Source of the DNA: Alphaproteobacteria bacterium
GTDB taxonomy: Bacteria > Pseudomonadota > Alphaproteobacteria > Geminicoccales > Geminicoccaceae
Assembly: GCA_030431615.1 (NCBI GenBank)
Contig: JAUIID010000003.1
Coordinates: forward strand, 1 to 64,000
DNA length: 64,000 bases
Reading direction: 5' to 3'
Shown here: positions 34,001-41,711 of the stretch, piece after piece
Layout: each line of letters opens with the position of its first letter
Numbering within the stretch: the stretch's first letter is position 1
Notes under the pieces: generated by a model
What the model was told of the DNA's origin: nothing
Databases searched by the model: none
The model's input: only the letters and a program-made list of their open reading frames with translations
Translations under genes and position numbers: made by a program

Positions 34001-35180
34001 CGAGCGGCTGCGCACGCGCCGGGCGGCGGTCGATGCCGAGGAGCGGAGTGCCCAGGACCAGCGCCGGGCGCTGGCCGACGAGCTGGCGCATCTGATCGCG
34101 GACCTCGACCGGCGCGGGGCCGATCTCGTGGCGACCCGGCAGCGGCTGCAGGGGCTGGAGCAGGAGCTGGCCCGGGCGGTGGCGGCGAGCCCCGGCGACG
34201 ATCCGGGCCAGGCCCTGCGCCGGGAGCTGGAGGCCGCCGAGCGCGAGGCCAACGAAGCCGCCACGGCCCTCGCCGCGGCCGAGACGGAGCTGCAGACCTG
34301 CGAGGCGCAGCGCCGCGCCGCCGACGCGGATCTGGCGCGAGCGCACGAGGGCTCGGCCCTGGCACTCGCGGATGTGGAGCGGCTGGGCGAGGCGCAGCGC
34401 GAGCTCGAGCGGGAGACCACGCGCCGGCTCGGCCAGCCGATCGAGGCAGCGCTCGCCGCGGCCGAGGAGAGCGGGGTCGACCGCTCGCTCGAGGGCGAGC
34501 CGCCGGATGTGCTGGAGGCGCGACTCGAGAAGCTGAAGACGTCGCGCGAGCGGCTCGGTGCGGTCAATCTCCGGGCGGCGCTGGAATGCGAGGAGCTGGC
34601 CGCCGAGATCGCCGGGCTCGAGCACGAGTCGGGCGAACTGCAGCAGGCGGTCGAGCGGCTGCAGCGGGCGATCTCGACCCTGAACCGCGAGGCGCGTGGC
34701 CGGCTCGAGGCGGTGTTCGACGACGTCGACCGGCATTTCCGGCAGCTCTTCCAGCGGCTCTTCGGCGGCGGCAAGGCGCATCTCAGGCTCACCAACATGG
34801 ACGACCCGCTCAATGCCGGGCTCGAGCTCGAAGCCATGCCGCCCGGCAAGAAGCTGCAGAACATCCGCCTCCTCTCCGGCGGCGAGAAGAGCCTGACCGC
34901 GCTGGCCCTGGTCTTCGCCTTCTTCCTCACCCAGCCCTCGCCGCTCTGCGTGCTCGACGAGGTCGATGCCGCCCTCGACGACGCCAATGTCGAGCGCTTC
35001 GCCGACCTGCTCGAGGAGATGGCGAAGGAGACGCAGACCCGCTTCCTCGTGGTCACCCACCATCCCCTGACCATGGCCCGGATGGACCGCCTCTTCGGCG
35101 TCACCATGGCCGAGCGCGGCGTCTCCAAGCTGGTCTCGGTCGCTTTCGACGAGGCCGAGCGGCTGCGCGCCACCGCCTGA
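31071..35180 (+). CDS. smc: Chromosome segregation protein SMC
   Basis: 1,369 residues. The N-terminal half-ATPase has Walker A GPNGCGKSN (~residues 34-42) and the FIVEAKPEERRRLLEEAAGI segment. Long coiled coils (~170-600 and ~740-1190) flank a hinge region (~610-740) that is less conserved than usual. The C-terminal half has the ABC signature LLSGGEKSLTALALVFAFFL, Walker B LCVLDEVDAALDDANVERFA and the His switch in VVTHHPLTMARMD. SMC forms the condensin-like complex with ScpA and ScpB, which are not here. The protein is ~200 residues longer than typical SMCs, the excess lying in Ala/Glu/Arg-rich coiled coil. GTG at 31071 is the chosen start; TTG at 31083 is possible. Confidence 0.96.
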   Translation: MACSLEFVRLRVSGFKSFCDATELDIGHGLTGIVGPNGCGKSNIVEALRWVMGESSAKGLRGGEMEDVIFGGSAMRAPFDLAEVALGLKQVPPAAGDAAIHVLPSSEDLEISRRIGRGTGSLFRLNGREVRARDIQLLFADAGAGAKSPAIVGQGQVGFIVEAKPEERRRLLEEAAGIGGMHSRRREAELKLAATESNLERITDQLGLLAERRTALEKQAREAERYKKLQGQIRALDAWLILARITAGRTALEAAKEALADARRRLGEERTRATAAEAAHDAAVRLLPGLRDRASVALALRARLAERVEQVERIAAQEQAERTRLQIDRDDTQGRITVLGEAIDAGNARHDTILATDRKLALTIETLAAERAAIGPSSDAAAQRLQALGQEVQEANARRAELERRLEGARARHEERHRRLRSVEAELLRLADVADDALVEAALRKRDEAAALLAKADAELEAAQAERDMAAAPLDRLKEEVEAANEAVRQAAARVAALDAEIGRRRTALAGLAERRQWHERALGQAVRAGAEAEEALAALAPERPDEDGELAAKLAALEARAAALETELAEAVPAVARAREALAAAESGLAAHDAERLKLAAEADALALIEAPEAEAPVLDLLRVTAGSETALAAALGDDLMAGLDTANATHWQDVPDGAAAPDLPPGAVPLAERVEAPAALQRRLRQVGLVADRATALRLLPALAQGQRLVTADGGLWRWDGFVRGAEADDTMRRQLAQRQRRQALQARLAGLDGDRAALARAVEAATGELAAAQAGEAALAKERAELATAIDRAGQARETAAAARRHRQAERQRLTEAQARSRAERAEHEKALAGLQEAGDAHALEGIDGEAQAARAALAEAEEQARTRVAGLGAATQAHEAAAGRAGEAEAAQRRAAQDALAAQLLHERRQSEAELRKSHRADAVTGLDSEARQLRGELEGLDAEIEAGTTGLAAAAAASERLAAAHAEAGTEAERLRTRRAAVDAEERSAQDQRRALADELAHLIADLDRRGADLVATRQRLQGLEQELARAVAASPGDDPGQALRRELEAAEREANEAATALAAAETELQTCEAQRRAADADLARAHEGSALALADVERLGEAQRELERETTRRLGQPIEAALAAAEESGVDRSLEGEPPDVLEARLEKLKTSRERLGAVNLRAALECEELAAEIAGLEHESGELQQAVERLQRAISTLNREARGRLEAVFDDVDRHFRQLFQRLFGGGKAHLRLTNMDDPLNAGLELEAMPPGKKLQNIRLLSGGEKSLTALALVFAFFLTQPSPLCVLDEVDAALDDANVERFADLLEEMAKETQTRFLVVTHHPLTMARMDRLFGVTMAERGVSKLVSVAFDEAERLRATA

Positions 35181-35234
35181 GTGTGTGCCTGCCGCACTGC
35201 GGCATCCTGACGGCGCCGGCGGGTGCCTGAAGCA

Positions 35235-35263
35235 TTGACACCCCTGCGCGGCATTTCTAGGTT
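35235..35263 (+). promoter_or_regulatory. Promoter of the F0 ATP synthase operon
   Basis: A consensus TTGACA, 17-base spacer and TAGGTT lie ~70 bases ahead of the atpI start. It is the best sigma-70-type promoter match in the window, and its place fits a strong constitutive operon. Confidence 0.7.
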
Positions 35264-35335
35264 CGCGGCGCCTCTGCCGGGGCGTTTGCTGTCGCGTGCG
35301 CGCGGTGCTGGCGCTGTTGTGGAGGTGAGGGACGG

Positions 35336-35668
35336 ATGCCGGAGGACGGGAAACCACCCGGGTTCAGCGATTTCGACGCCAGGCTGGCGGCCACGCGACA
35401 GGCGCGTTCGGACAAGCGGACGAACGACGATGCAGCGGAGCGGCCGCATTTCGACTGGGGTCGGGGGATGCAGGCCGGGATCGAGGTGGTCGCCGGTGTC
35501 GCCGGTGGCAGCCTGCTCGGATGGGCGCTCGACGCCTGGCTGGGCACGGGTCCGTTTTTGTTTATCGGCGGGTTCATGCTCGGCGCGGCGGCCGGGATGC
35601 TGAATGCATTCCGCAACCTGCGCCGGTGGATGGGCGGGGACGGCAACGGGCCGGCCCAGGGACAGTGA
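35336..35668 (+). CDS. atpI: ATP synthase assembly protein AtpI/AtpZ
   Basis: 110 residues. The polar N-terminal ~45 residues are followed by two membrane helices: GIEVVAGVAGGSLLGWALDA and PFLFIGGFMLGAAAGMLNAF. The family forms a small Mg2+/Ca2+ channel or chaperone that helps assemble the c-ring. It is the first gene of the F0 operon, with GGAGGTGAGGG just ahead of the start. Confidence 0.9.
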   Translation: MPEDGKPPGFSDFDARLAATRQARSDKRTNDDAAERPHFDWGRGMQAGIEVVAGVAGGSLLGWALDAWLGTGPFLFIGGFMLGAAAGMLNAFRNLRRWMGGDGNGPAQGQ

Positions 35669-35718
35669 TGACAGGCGACCGGGGCCTTGGCCCGGTCCAG
35701 GGCGGAGTGGGGTAACCG

Positions 35719-36441
35719 GTGGCAGGTCCTCTCGAGCAGTTCGAGATCAAGCCGATCGTCCGCATCCTGATCGAGGGTGTCGATCTCTCGTTCACCAATT
35801 CGGCGCTCTGGATGGTGATCGCGGTGGTGGCCGTCTACTATTTCGTGGTGCTGGGCACCCGGCAGCACGCGCTGGTGCCGGGACGGCTGCAATCACTCGT
35901 CGAATTGTCCTACGAGTTCGTCGCCGGGCTGGTCCGCGAGAACGCGGGCAAGGAAGGCATGCGGTTCTTCCCGCTGATCTTCACGCTCTTCATGTTCATC
36001 TTCATGGGCAACCTGCTGGGCATGATCCCCGGCAGCTTCACCTTCACCAGCCACATCATCGTCACCTTCTTCATGGCGCTCTGCGTCTGGGTCGGTGTGA
36101 CGATCTACGGCTTCTACCTGCACGGCGCCCGGTTCCTCACCTTCTTCGCGCCGAGCGGTGCGCCGGCCTACATGCTGCCGTTGCTGGTGCCGATCGAGAT
36201 CCTTTCCTACTGCGTCCGGCCGATCAGCCTCTCGGTCCGGCTCTTCGTCAACATGATGGCCGGCCACACCATGATGAAGGTGTTCGCCGGGTTCATCATC
36301 GCCCTTGGCGTGTTCGGCGTGGCGCCTCTGGCGATTGCCGTGGCGCTGACCGGCTTCGAGTTCGCGGTGGCGTTCCTCCAGGCCTACGTCTTCACGGTGC
36401 TCACCTGCCTCTATCTGCACGACGCCATCCACATGCACTGA
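35719..36441 (+). CDS. atpB: ATP synthase F0 subunit a
   Basis: 240-residue stator subunit that provides the proton half-channels. About six membrane segments are visible. The essential Arg lies in RPISLSVRLFVNMMAGHTMM and the C-terminal helix is GFEFAVAFLQAYVFTVLTCL. The start is GTG at 35719 (MAGPLEQFEIKPIVRI), 50 bases after atpI. Confidence 0.97.
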   Translation: MAGPLEQFEIKPIVRILIEGVDLSFTNSALWMVIAVVAVYYFVVLGTRQHALVPGRLQSLVELSYEFVAGLVRENAGKEGMRFFPLIFTLFMFIFMGNLLGMIPGSFTFTSHIIVTFFMALCVWVGVTIYGFYLHGARFLTFFAPSGAPAYMLPLLVPIEILSYCVRPISLSVRLFVNMMAGHTMMKVFAGFIIALGVFGVAPLAIAVALTGFEFAVAFLQAYVFTVLTCLYLHDAIHMH

Positions 36442-36525
36442 ATCGACCGGCGCCCGGTCAGGGGCGCTGCCCGATCCGACCCTAGACCCCATATCCAATC
36501 CAACGAACCCGAGTGGAGTTGATCG

Positions 36526-36750
36526 ATGGAACTCGAAGCTGCGAAGATGATCGGCGCCGGTCTTGCGACCATTGCGCTCTTCGGTGTCGGTATCGGCATC
36601 GGCAACGTCTTCTCGACCCTGATCTCGACCGTCGGCCGCAACCCGTCGGTGCAGCAGCGGGTGTTCCCGTTCGCCATCATCGGCTTCGCGCTGGTCGAGG
36701 CGGTGGCGCTGTTCGCGCTGCTGATCGCCTTCCTCATCCTCTTCACCTGA
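36526..36750 (+). CDS. atpE: ATP synthase F0 subunit c
   Basis: 74-residue two-helix proteolipid. Helix 1 carries the Gly-rich packing stretch [14 protein letters not shown], the polar loop is GRNPSVQQ and the ion-binding carboxylate is Glu58 in [14 protein letters not shown]. The residues around Glu58 suit a proton-translocating ring rather than a Na+ ring. The start follows GTGGAG. Confidence 0.97.
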   Translation: MELEAAKMIGAGLATIALFGVGIGIGNVFSTLISTVGRNPSVQQRVFPFAIIGFALVEAVALFALLIAFLILFT

Positions 36751-36826
36751 AGCAGCGGACGTTCAGCGGCGGCGCCGGCTTGCGGCGGCCGTCGCCATGT
36801 CCGTCGCGCGAACGAGGGTGATGATG

Positions 36827-37459
36827 ATGAGCAAGAGATCTGCGGTCGCCGGCTGGCTTCTCGGCCTCGGGCCCCTGGTGCTGGCCGCCGGCCAGGCACT
36901 GGCGGCGAGCGAGGTCGGGCAGACGACGGCCGATATCGTGCACGAGGCCGAGCACGAGAGTGGCGGCATGCCGCAGCTCGACGGCTCGACCTTCGCCACG
37001 CAGATCCTCTGGCTGATCATCTGCTTCATCGCGCTCTACTACCTGCTCAAGACCAAGGCGCTGCCGCGCGTCGCCGATATCCTCGAGACGCGGCAGGAGC
37101 GCATCTCCGCCGATCTCGACAAGGCGGCCGCACTCAGGGTCGATGCCGAGGCGGCCTACGAGCAGTACGAGGCGGTGGTTGCCGAGGCCCAGGCCAAGGC
37201 GCAGGCCGAGATCAAGGCGACGCACGAGGCGATTGCGGCGGACGTCGCCGCCCGCACCGCGACGCTCGACCGCGACCTCGGCGCCCGCATCGCCGCGGCC
37301 GAGCGCACGGTAGCCTCGGCCCGTGACAAGGCGCTCGGCGAGCTCGAGGGCGTCGCCGTCGAGGTGGCACAGGCAGCTACGGAACGCCTGATCGGCGTCC
37401 AGGTCAGCGACGACGAGGCGAGGGCAGCCCTCGCCCAGGTACGGCAGGAGGTCGCCTGA
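36827..37459 (+). CDS. atpF': ATP synthase F0 subunit b'
   Basis: 210 residues. The second b-type stator subunit found in alphaproteobacteria and other photosynthetic-lineage bacteria. Four in-frame ATGs occur at 36797, 36821, 36824 and 36827; GAGGG at 36814-36818 best fits the last. It begins with a signal-like stretch (GWLLGLGPLVLAAGQALA), then one membrane helix (FATQILWLIICFIALYYLL) and a long helical stalk. Its stop overlaps the start of the next b gene (TGATG). Confidence 0.93.
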   Translation: MSKRSAVAGWLLGLGPLVLAAGQALAASEVGQTTADIVHEAEHESGGMPQLDGSTFATQILWLIICFIALYYLLKTKALPRVADILETRQERISADLDKAAALRVDAEAAYEQYEAVVAEAQAKAQAEIKATHEAIAADVAARTATLDRDLGARIAAAERTVASARDKALGELEGVAVEVAQAATERLIGVQVSDDEARAALAQVRQEVA

Positions 37460-37932
37460 TGCTCGAGTTCTGGCTGCTCGTCGCCCTCATCATCCTGATC
37501 GTCCTGGTCTGGAAGCCCTTCCGCCAGCACGTGCTGGGCGGCCTCGACGCCCGCTCGGACAAGATCCGGGGCGAGCTCGAGGAGGCCAAGCGCCTGCACG
37601 AGGAGGCCAAGCAGCTCCTCGCCAAGCACCAGCGGCAGCTGCACGAGGGCGAGAGCCTGGCAGCCGACATCCGCTCCCGCGCCGCCGCCGAGACCAAGCG
37701 GCTGGAGACGCAGCTCCGCGCCGATTTCGAGCAGCTCGTGCAGCGTCGCACGCAGCTCGCCGAGGACCGGATCGCCCAGGAGGAGGCCCGCGCCGTCGCC
37801 GACGTGCGCGCCCGGGCCGCCGAGCTGGCCGTGGCCACCACGCGCCGGCTGCTCACCGAGAAGCTCGGCGGCGAGGCCGCCCAGCGGGTGATGCAGTCCT
37901 CGATCCGCGAGGTCACGCAGAAGCTCGGCTGA
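37459..37932 (+). CDS. atpF: ATP synthase F0 subunit b
   Basis: 157 residues: an N-terminal membrane helix (LEFWLLVALIILIVLVWKPF), then a charged, continuous helical stalk (KIRGELEEAKRLHEEAKQLL and onward) that holds F1 in place. It is one base overlapped with b' and closes the F0 operon; the acetyltransferase gene begins 10 bases later. Confidence 0.95.
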   Translation: MLEFWLLVALIILIVLVWKPFRQHVLGGLDARSDKIRGELEEAKRLHEEAKQLLAKHQRQLHEGESLAADIRSRAAAETKRLETQLRADFEQLVQRRTQLAEDRIAQEEARAVADVRARAAELAVATTRRLLTEKLGGEAAQRVMQSSIREVTQKLG

Positions 37933-37942
37933 CGCGCCTGCC

Positions 37943-38458
37943 ATGAGCGGCGAGCCGGCCGGGCTGGTCATCCGCCCCTACGAGGACGCGGACTGGCCGG
38001 CGGTCTGGCGGATCGTCGAGCCGGTGGTCCGCGCCGGCGAGACCTATCCCGAGCCCCCCGACCTCGACGAGGCGGCCGCCCGCCACTGGTGGATCGACGC
38101 GCATCGCGCCGTCTTCGTCGCTGCCGACGCGACCGACGGCACGCTGCTCGGCACCTACTACATCACCGACAACAAGCCGGGCCAGGGTGCCCATGTCGCC
38201 AATGCCGGCTTCATGGTCGCGGCAGCGGCACAGGGCCGCGGCGTCGGCCGGGCGATGGGCGAGCACAGCCTCGAGGCCGCCCGCGCACTCCGTTATCTCG
38301 CCCTGCAGTTCAACATGGTCGCGGTCACCAACCAGGCTTCGCTGCGCATCTGGGATGCCCTCGGCTTCACCAGGGTCGGCCTCCTGCCGCGCGCCTTCCG
38401 GCATCCGACGCAGGGCCTGGTCGATGCCTGGGTGCTCTATCGCTGGCTCGGTGATTAG
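37943..38458 (+). CDS. GNAT-family N-acetyltransferase
   Basis: 171 residues. The acetyl-CoA-binding loop is in AAAAQGRGVGRAMGEHSLEA (Q-G-R-G-V-G-R, motif A) with the preceding strand VANAGFMVA. Typical C-terminal features are VAVTNQASLRIWDALGF and VGLLPRAFRHP. The acceptor cannot be deduced; relatives act on amines, amino acids or protein N-termini. It starts 10 bases after atpF and may be read through from the F0 operon; the next downstream feature is a riboswitch. Confidence 0.9.
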   Translation: MSGEPAGLVIRPYEDADWPAVWRIVEPVVRAGETYPEPPDLDEAAARHWWIDAHRAVFVAADATDGTLLGTYYITDNKPGQGAHVANAGFMVAAAAQGRGVGRAMGEHSLEAARALRYLALQFNMVAVTNQASLRIWDALGFTRVGLLPRAFRHPTQGLVDAWVLYRWLGD

Positions 38459-38515
38459 TACCGCGCTGGCCGTGCCCGATTGACTCCGGCAGCGAATTCT
38501 GTGCCGATTCGCCCT

Positions 38516-38708
38516 GTTGTTGGTGTCATCCCGGCGGGCGCGTGCCCGGCAGGGTGATGAAACGGGAAGCCGGTTCGCAGGATCGTCAAGCCGGCGCTGC
38601 CCCCGCAACGGTAGGTGAGTGAAGACGGGCCACGATGCCACTGCGCGTTGTCGCGGGAAGGCGGTCCGTCCGGGGATGTCCGCTCACGAGCCCGGAGACC
38701 GGCCAGCA
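38516..38708 (+). ncRNA. Cobalamin (B12) riboswitch
   Basis: The leader shows the conserved cobalamin aptamer in order: GGTGTCATCCCGG at the 5' side, GGGAAGCCGGT, the B12 box GCCGGCGCTGCCCCCGCAAC with GGTA, then GTGAGTGAAGACGGG and the closing CCCGGAGACCGGCC. About 110 bases separate it from the CbiM-like start codon, long enough for an expression platform. It should turn the downstream metal-uptake genes off when adenosylcobalamin is plentiful. Confidence 0.95.
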
Positions 38709-38817
38709 ACGAGCGCGCGGCGTTGCCCGGGGCGAGGCAGAGATGCCCGGTCCCGGTCATGCCTTCTTCGGCAACCTCCGCACGGGGTGCAACTTTGCGG
38801 ACAGAGAGGACCACGAC

Positions 38818-39498
38818 ATGCATATGGAACCCGGCGTCGTAACCGGCGCGCAGTCCCTGCTCGGCGTCGCCACGGCGACGGGCGCACTCGGCTATGCCGG
38901 CCGGCGCGCGCTTGAGGTCCTGAGAGTGGAGAACCCGGCAGCCCTGGCGCTGCGCTCGGTGATGGCCACCGGCCTCGTGCTCACCTTCTTCGAGGTGCTG
39001 CCGCATCATCCGGTCGGTGTCTCGGAGGTGCATCTCATCCTCGGCTCGACGCTCTTCCTGCTCTTCGGCCTCGTGCCGGCGGCGCTCGGCCTGGCGCTCG
39101 GCCTTTTGGCCCAGGGCCTCCTCTTCGCCCCCTTCGACCTGCCGCAATACGGCATGAACGTGACCACGCTGCTGGTGCCGCTCTTCGCCGTCGCCGCCCT
39201 GGCGCGGCGCATCATCCCGGCTGGCACGCCCTATGTCGATCTCGGCTATGGCGACGTCCTCAAGCTCTCGGCCACCTACCAGGGCGGCATCTGCACCTGG
39301 GTGGCCTTCTGGTCGCTCTATGGCGGCGGCTTCGGTGCGGCGAACCTGCAGGCGGTGGGCGTCTTCTTCGCGGCCTACATGCTCGTCGTGCTGCTCGAGC
39401 CGCTGGTCGACCTCGCCGTTCTGGCAGTCGCCAAGGCCGGGCGCGGCACGGCCGGCACCCCGCTCTTCCACCGGCGCCTGCTGCAGGGCGCCGGCTGA
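38818..39498 (+). CDS. CbiM-like energy-coupling-factor permease (cobalt uptake)
   Basis: 226 residues, from ATG after GAGAGGA. The N-terminal MHMEPGVVTGAQSLLG keeps the His at position 2 that, with the N-terminal amine, binds Co2+/Ni2+ in CbiM/NikM. About six membrane segments follow, with LPQYGMNVTTLLVPLFAVAA typical of the family. No CbiN, CbiQ or CbiO gene is adjacent, so it belongs to the solitary CbiM-like group. Control by a B12 riboswitch strongly supports cobalt as the cargo. Confidence 0.88.
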   Translation: MHMEPGVVTGAQSLLGVATATGALGYAGRRALEVLRVENPAALALRSVMATGLVLTFFEVLPHHPVGVSEVHLILGSTLFLLFGLVPAALGLALGLLAQGLLFAPFDLPQYGMNVTTLLVPLFAVAALARRIIPAGTPYVDLGYGDVLKLSATYQGGICTWVAFWSLYGGGFGAANLQAVGVFFAAYMLVVLLEPLVDLAVLAVAKAGRGTAGTPLFHRRLLQGAG

Positions 39499-39519
39499 GC
39501 GGCCGCAACGGGAGGAACC

Positions 39520-39927
39520 ATGGCAGCGGATGCGTCGGTCGGCAGCGCCTTGCCGCCATCGATCGACGAGCTGGCGGAGATCGGTGAACGGATCCTGAAC
39601 GACCTGCCCGACTGGGTCCGCGAGCTGTTGGGTCCGGTGCCGGTGATGGTGCAGGACTGGCCGGACGAGGCCCTGCTCGACGAGCAGGGTATAGCCGATC
39701 CGCTCGAGCTCACGGGGTTGTATAATGGCGTGCCGATCAGCGAGCGGCACGCCATGCTGCCGCCGAGCGGGCCCGAGATGATCTTCCTCTTCCGCCTGCC
39801 GATCCTGGTGGAATGGTGCGAGCGCGGCTGCGCGCTCCATGAGGTCGTGTACGACGTGCTGACCCACGAGATCGGCCATCACCTCAACATGGACGAGCCC
39901 TGGGTGCTGCGCATGGAGGGCCGGTGA
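39520..39927 (+). CDS. Zincin-like metallopeptidase (DUF1025 family)
   Basis: 135 residues. The zinc site is HEIGHH in VYDVLTHEIGHHLNMDE, near the C-terminus. A helical start (PPSIDELAEIGERILNDLPD) and the strands VPVMVQDWPDEALL and FLFRLPILVEWCERG complete the minimal zincin fold of the Zincin_1 family. Family members are small, cytoplasmic and of unknown substrate. It follows the CbiM-like gene by 21 bases, so it is probably under the same riboswitch. Confidence 0.88.
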   Translation: MAADASVGSALPPSIDELAEIGERILNDLPDWVRELLGPVPVMVQDWPDEALLDEQGIADPLELTGLYNGVPISERHAMLPPSGPEMIFLFRLPILVEWCERGCALHEVVYDVLTHEIGHHLNMDEPWVLRMEGR

Positions 39928-40340
39928 TCACCGGCCTCGACCACATCGTGCTGACCGTGACCGGGGAGGCCGCCACGCGGCGCTTCTACGTGGTCGGGCT
40001 CGGCATGAGGTGGGTGACCTTCGCCCCGGGCCGGGATGCCTTGGCGTTCGGCAGCTAGAAGATCAACCTGCATTACGGGGTCCGCGAGCTGGAGCCCAGG
40101 GCGGCCCAGCCGACCCCGGGTGCCGGCGATTTCTGCCTCTTGACCGACGCCGATCTCGGCGAAGTGGCGGCCCGCATGACAAAGGTCGGCTTTCCGGTGA
40201 TCGAGGGACCGGTGCGACGCCATGGTGCCCGGGGCCCCCTGCTTTCCCTCTATTTCCGCGATCCGGACGGCAATCTCGTCGAGGTTGCCCGTGCCATCGA
40301 GCCGGACGAGGCGCTGGCAGGCGATCGGCCAAGCGCTTGA
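39924..40340 (+). pseudogene. VOC-family (glyoxalase/bleomycin-resistance) gene with in-frame amber codon
   Basis: A single open frame of 139 codons from GTG at 39924, overlapping the metallopeptidase stop as GTGA, is broken only by TAG at codon 45 (40056-40058). Before the stop it reads ITGLDHIVLTVTGEAATRRF and DALAFGS; after it, KINLHYGVRELEPRAAQPTP, then GAGDFCLLTDADL and YFRDPDGNLVEVAR. Family members normally have Gln before KINLH (F-G-x-Q-K-I-N-L-H), so one CAG to TAG change explains it. The rest is intact with no frameshift. It is either a very recent pseudogene, a sequencing error or a read-through case. Confidence 0.88.
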
Positions 40341-40556
40341 AAGGGCGTCGTTTCGGTCCGGGCGCCAGCGCCGCCCGGTTCGCCCCGGCGGGCGCCGCCC
40401 GGTAATGGCCGAAGGTGGCTTCTCGCCTTATGGTTTTGCCACAACAGCGGATTCCAAAGGCTCCAGGCCCGGCAGCCGGCGATTTTTCGGGTATTCGCAA
40501 CCAAAACTATTCATGATACAGCGCCGTGCAGTCTCTATGGACAAGGGAGTGTGTTC

Positions 40557-40832
40557 ATGACCCTCGACGATTTGAATCAGGCCGTCGCCAACGCCACCGG
40601 CACGACCAAGGCCGGAGCGGCGAAGTCGGTCCAGGCGGTGCTCGCCAGCATCCAGGAAGCGCTGACGAAGAAGGAGAAGGTCTCGATCGCCGGCTTCGGC
40701 GTGTTCGAGACGGTCGACCGCCCGGCCCGCGATGGTCGCAACCCGCAGACCGGCGAGACCATCAAGATCGCCGCCAGCACCGCGATCAAGTTCAAGCCTG
40801 GCAAGACGCTGCGCGACAAGGTCAACGCCTGA
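40557..40832 (+). CDS. HU-family DNA-binding protein
   Basis: 91 residues, from ATG at 40557 after AAGGGAG (GTG at 40551 also possible). It is a standard HU/IHF fold: MTLDDLNQAVANATGTTKAG, then VSIAGFGVFETVDRPARDGR and NPQTGETIKIAASTAIKFKP with the DNA-intercalating Pro in RNPQTGE. It is a homodimeric nucleoid protein that bends DNA non-specifically. It is monocistronic with its own terminator. Confidence 0.95.
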   Translation: MTLDDLNQAVANATGTTKAGAAKSVQAVLASIQEALTKKEKVSIAGFGVFETVDRPARDGRNPQTGETIKIAASTAIKFKPGKTLRDKVNA

Positions 40833-40845
40833 TCGAAGTCGATGG

Positions 40846-40889
40846 GCTGCAGCGCCGTCCTGCCCCGGCCGGACGGCGCAGCGCTTTTC
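40846..40889 (+). terminator. Intrinsic terminator after the HU gene
   Basis: The stem GCGCCGTCC / GGACGGCGC, extended by a bulged outer GCT/AGC, is followed by GCTTTTCT, ~15 bases after the stop codon. It suits a highly expressed monocistronic gene. Confidence 0.75.
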
Positions 40890-41146
40890 TCGAGACCCGT
40901 TCTCGATCCGCATCACGCTCTCGGGCACCTGATCGGCCAGGGCTTGTCGCCATGGCCACCGCCCAAGTCGACGGCCGGGCCTGAAGCCGGGCCTGCCTGT
41001 CAAGCTTCCCTCCCCATCCGCACCCCGTTTTCCGCCCGCGCATGCTCGAGCCATCGCGCCGGCGTGCCCGCCATGGTTGCGCGGCGCTTGCAGTAGCGCG
41101 ATATCGAAGAGCTGGCTGAGGTGAAGGGGAACGGAGCCCGCCGGTC

Positions 41147-41629
41147 ATGTTCGACGATCCGCTCCGGTCGGCTGATGCCGGCCTCATTCCGGCACGTGCC
41201 GCGGGCCGCGCCGATGTCTTCCTCTACGGTACGCTGGCACACGAGGAGGTGCTGGCCGTCGTGCTCGACCGGCCGATCGTTCCGGGCGAGCTGGTCCCGG
41301 CCGTGCTCGCCGGCTACCGCCGGGAGGCGGCGCTGGGCGTCAGCTATCCGGTGCTGGTCGCCGATCCCGCGGCCGAGGTGACGGGGCGCCTCTTGCGCCG
41401 GCCGTCCCTGCGCGAGCTCCGGCGGATCAACCATTACGAGGCAGACGAATACGTGGCCGAGGAGCTGCCGGTCAGCGCCGCCGGCCTGCAGCAATTGGCC
41501 TGGGTCTTCCTGGCACTGACGGCGATGGTGCCGACCGGCCGGCCATGGGAGCTCGAGGCATGGGCGGCGACCCACCTCCCCGGTTTTCGCCAGCGCCTCG
41601 CCGCCTGGATGCAGGATGCGCCGGACTGA
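41147..41629 (+). CDS. Gamma-glutamylcyclotransferase-like (AIG2/GGCT) protein
   Basis: 160 residues. The GGCT fold starts at DVFLYGTLAHEEVLAVVLDR, where the YGTL loop binds substrate. It continues with PVLVADPAAEVTGRLLRRPS and RRINHYEADEYVAEELPV, where the Glu of the HYE region matches the family's catalytic acid. An extra helical C-terminus (RPWELEAWAATHLPGFRQRL) is as in YtfP/AIG2-like members, including those of bacterial DUF families next to NUDIX domains. The substrate (gamma-glutamyl amines, or none) is unknown. Confidence 0.8.
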   Translation: MFDDPLRSADAGLIPARAAGRADVFLYGTLAHEEVLAVVLDRPIVPGELVPAVLAGYRREAALGVSYPVLVADPAAEVTGRLLRRPSLRELRRINHYEADEYVAEELPVSAAGLQQLAWVFLALTAMVPTGRPWELEAWAATHLPGFRQRLAAWMQDAPD

Positions 41630-41639
41630 ATAATTACAC

Positions 41640-41663
41640 TTATCATTTGTATTGAATTGATAA
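41640..41663. promoter_or_regulatory. Candidate AT-rich operator ahead of the sulfurtransferase gene
   Basis: An inverted repeat TTATCA-12 bases-TGATAA stands in a distinctly AT-rich patch ~50 bases upstream of the start codon. A second perfect palindrome, GAGAATTCTC, lies just before the ribosome-binding site. Both look like protein-binding sites; the regulator is unknown. Confidence 0.35.
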
Positions 41664-41711
41664 TTTGCGCGACTAGATGGGGAATTGAGAATTCTCCAGT
41701 GGAGTTGCGCC

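Noticed and set aside
31059-35449. Two very long open frames antisense to smc
   Set aside because: They are Arg/Leu/Gln- or Ser/Ala-rich mirror images of the coiled-coil codons of smc and have no domain.
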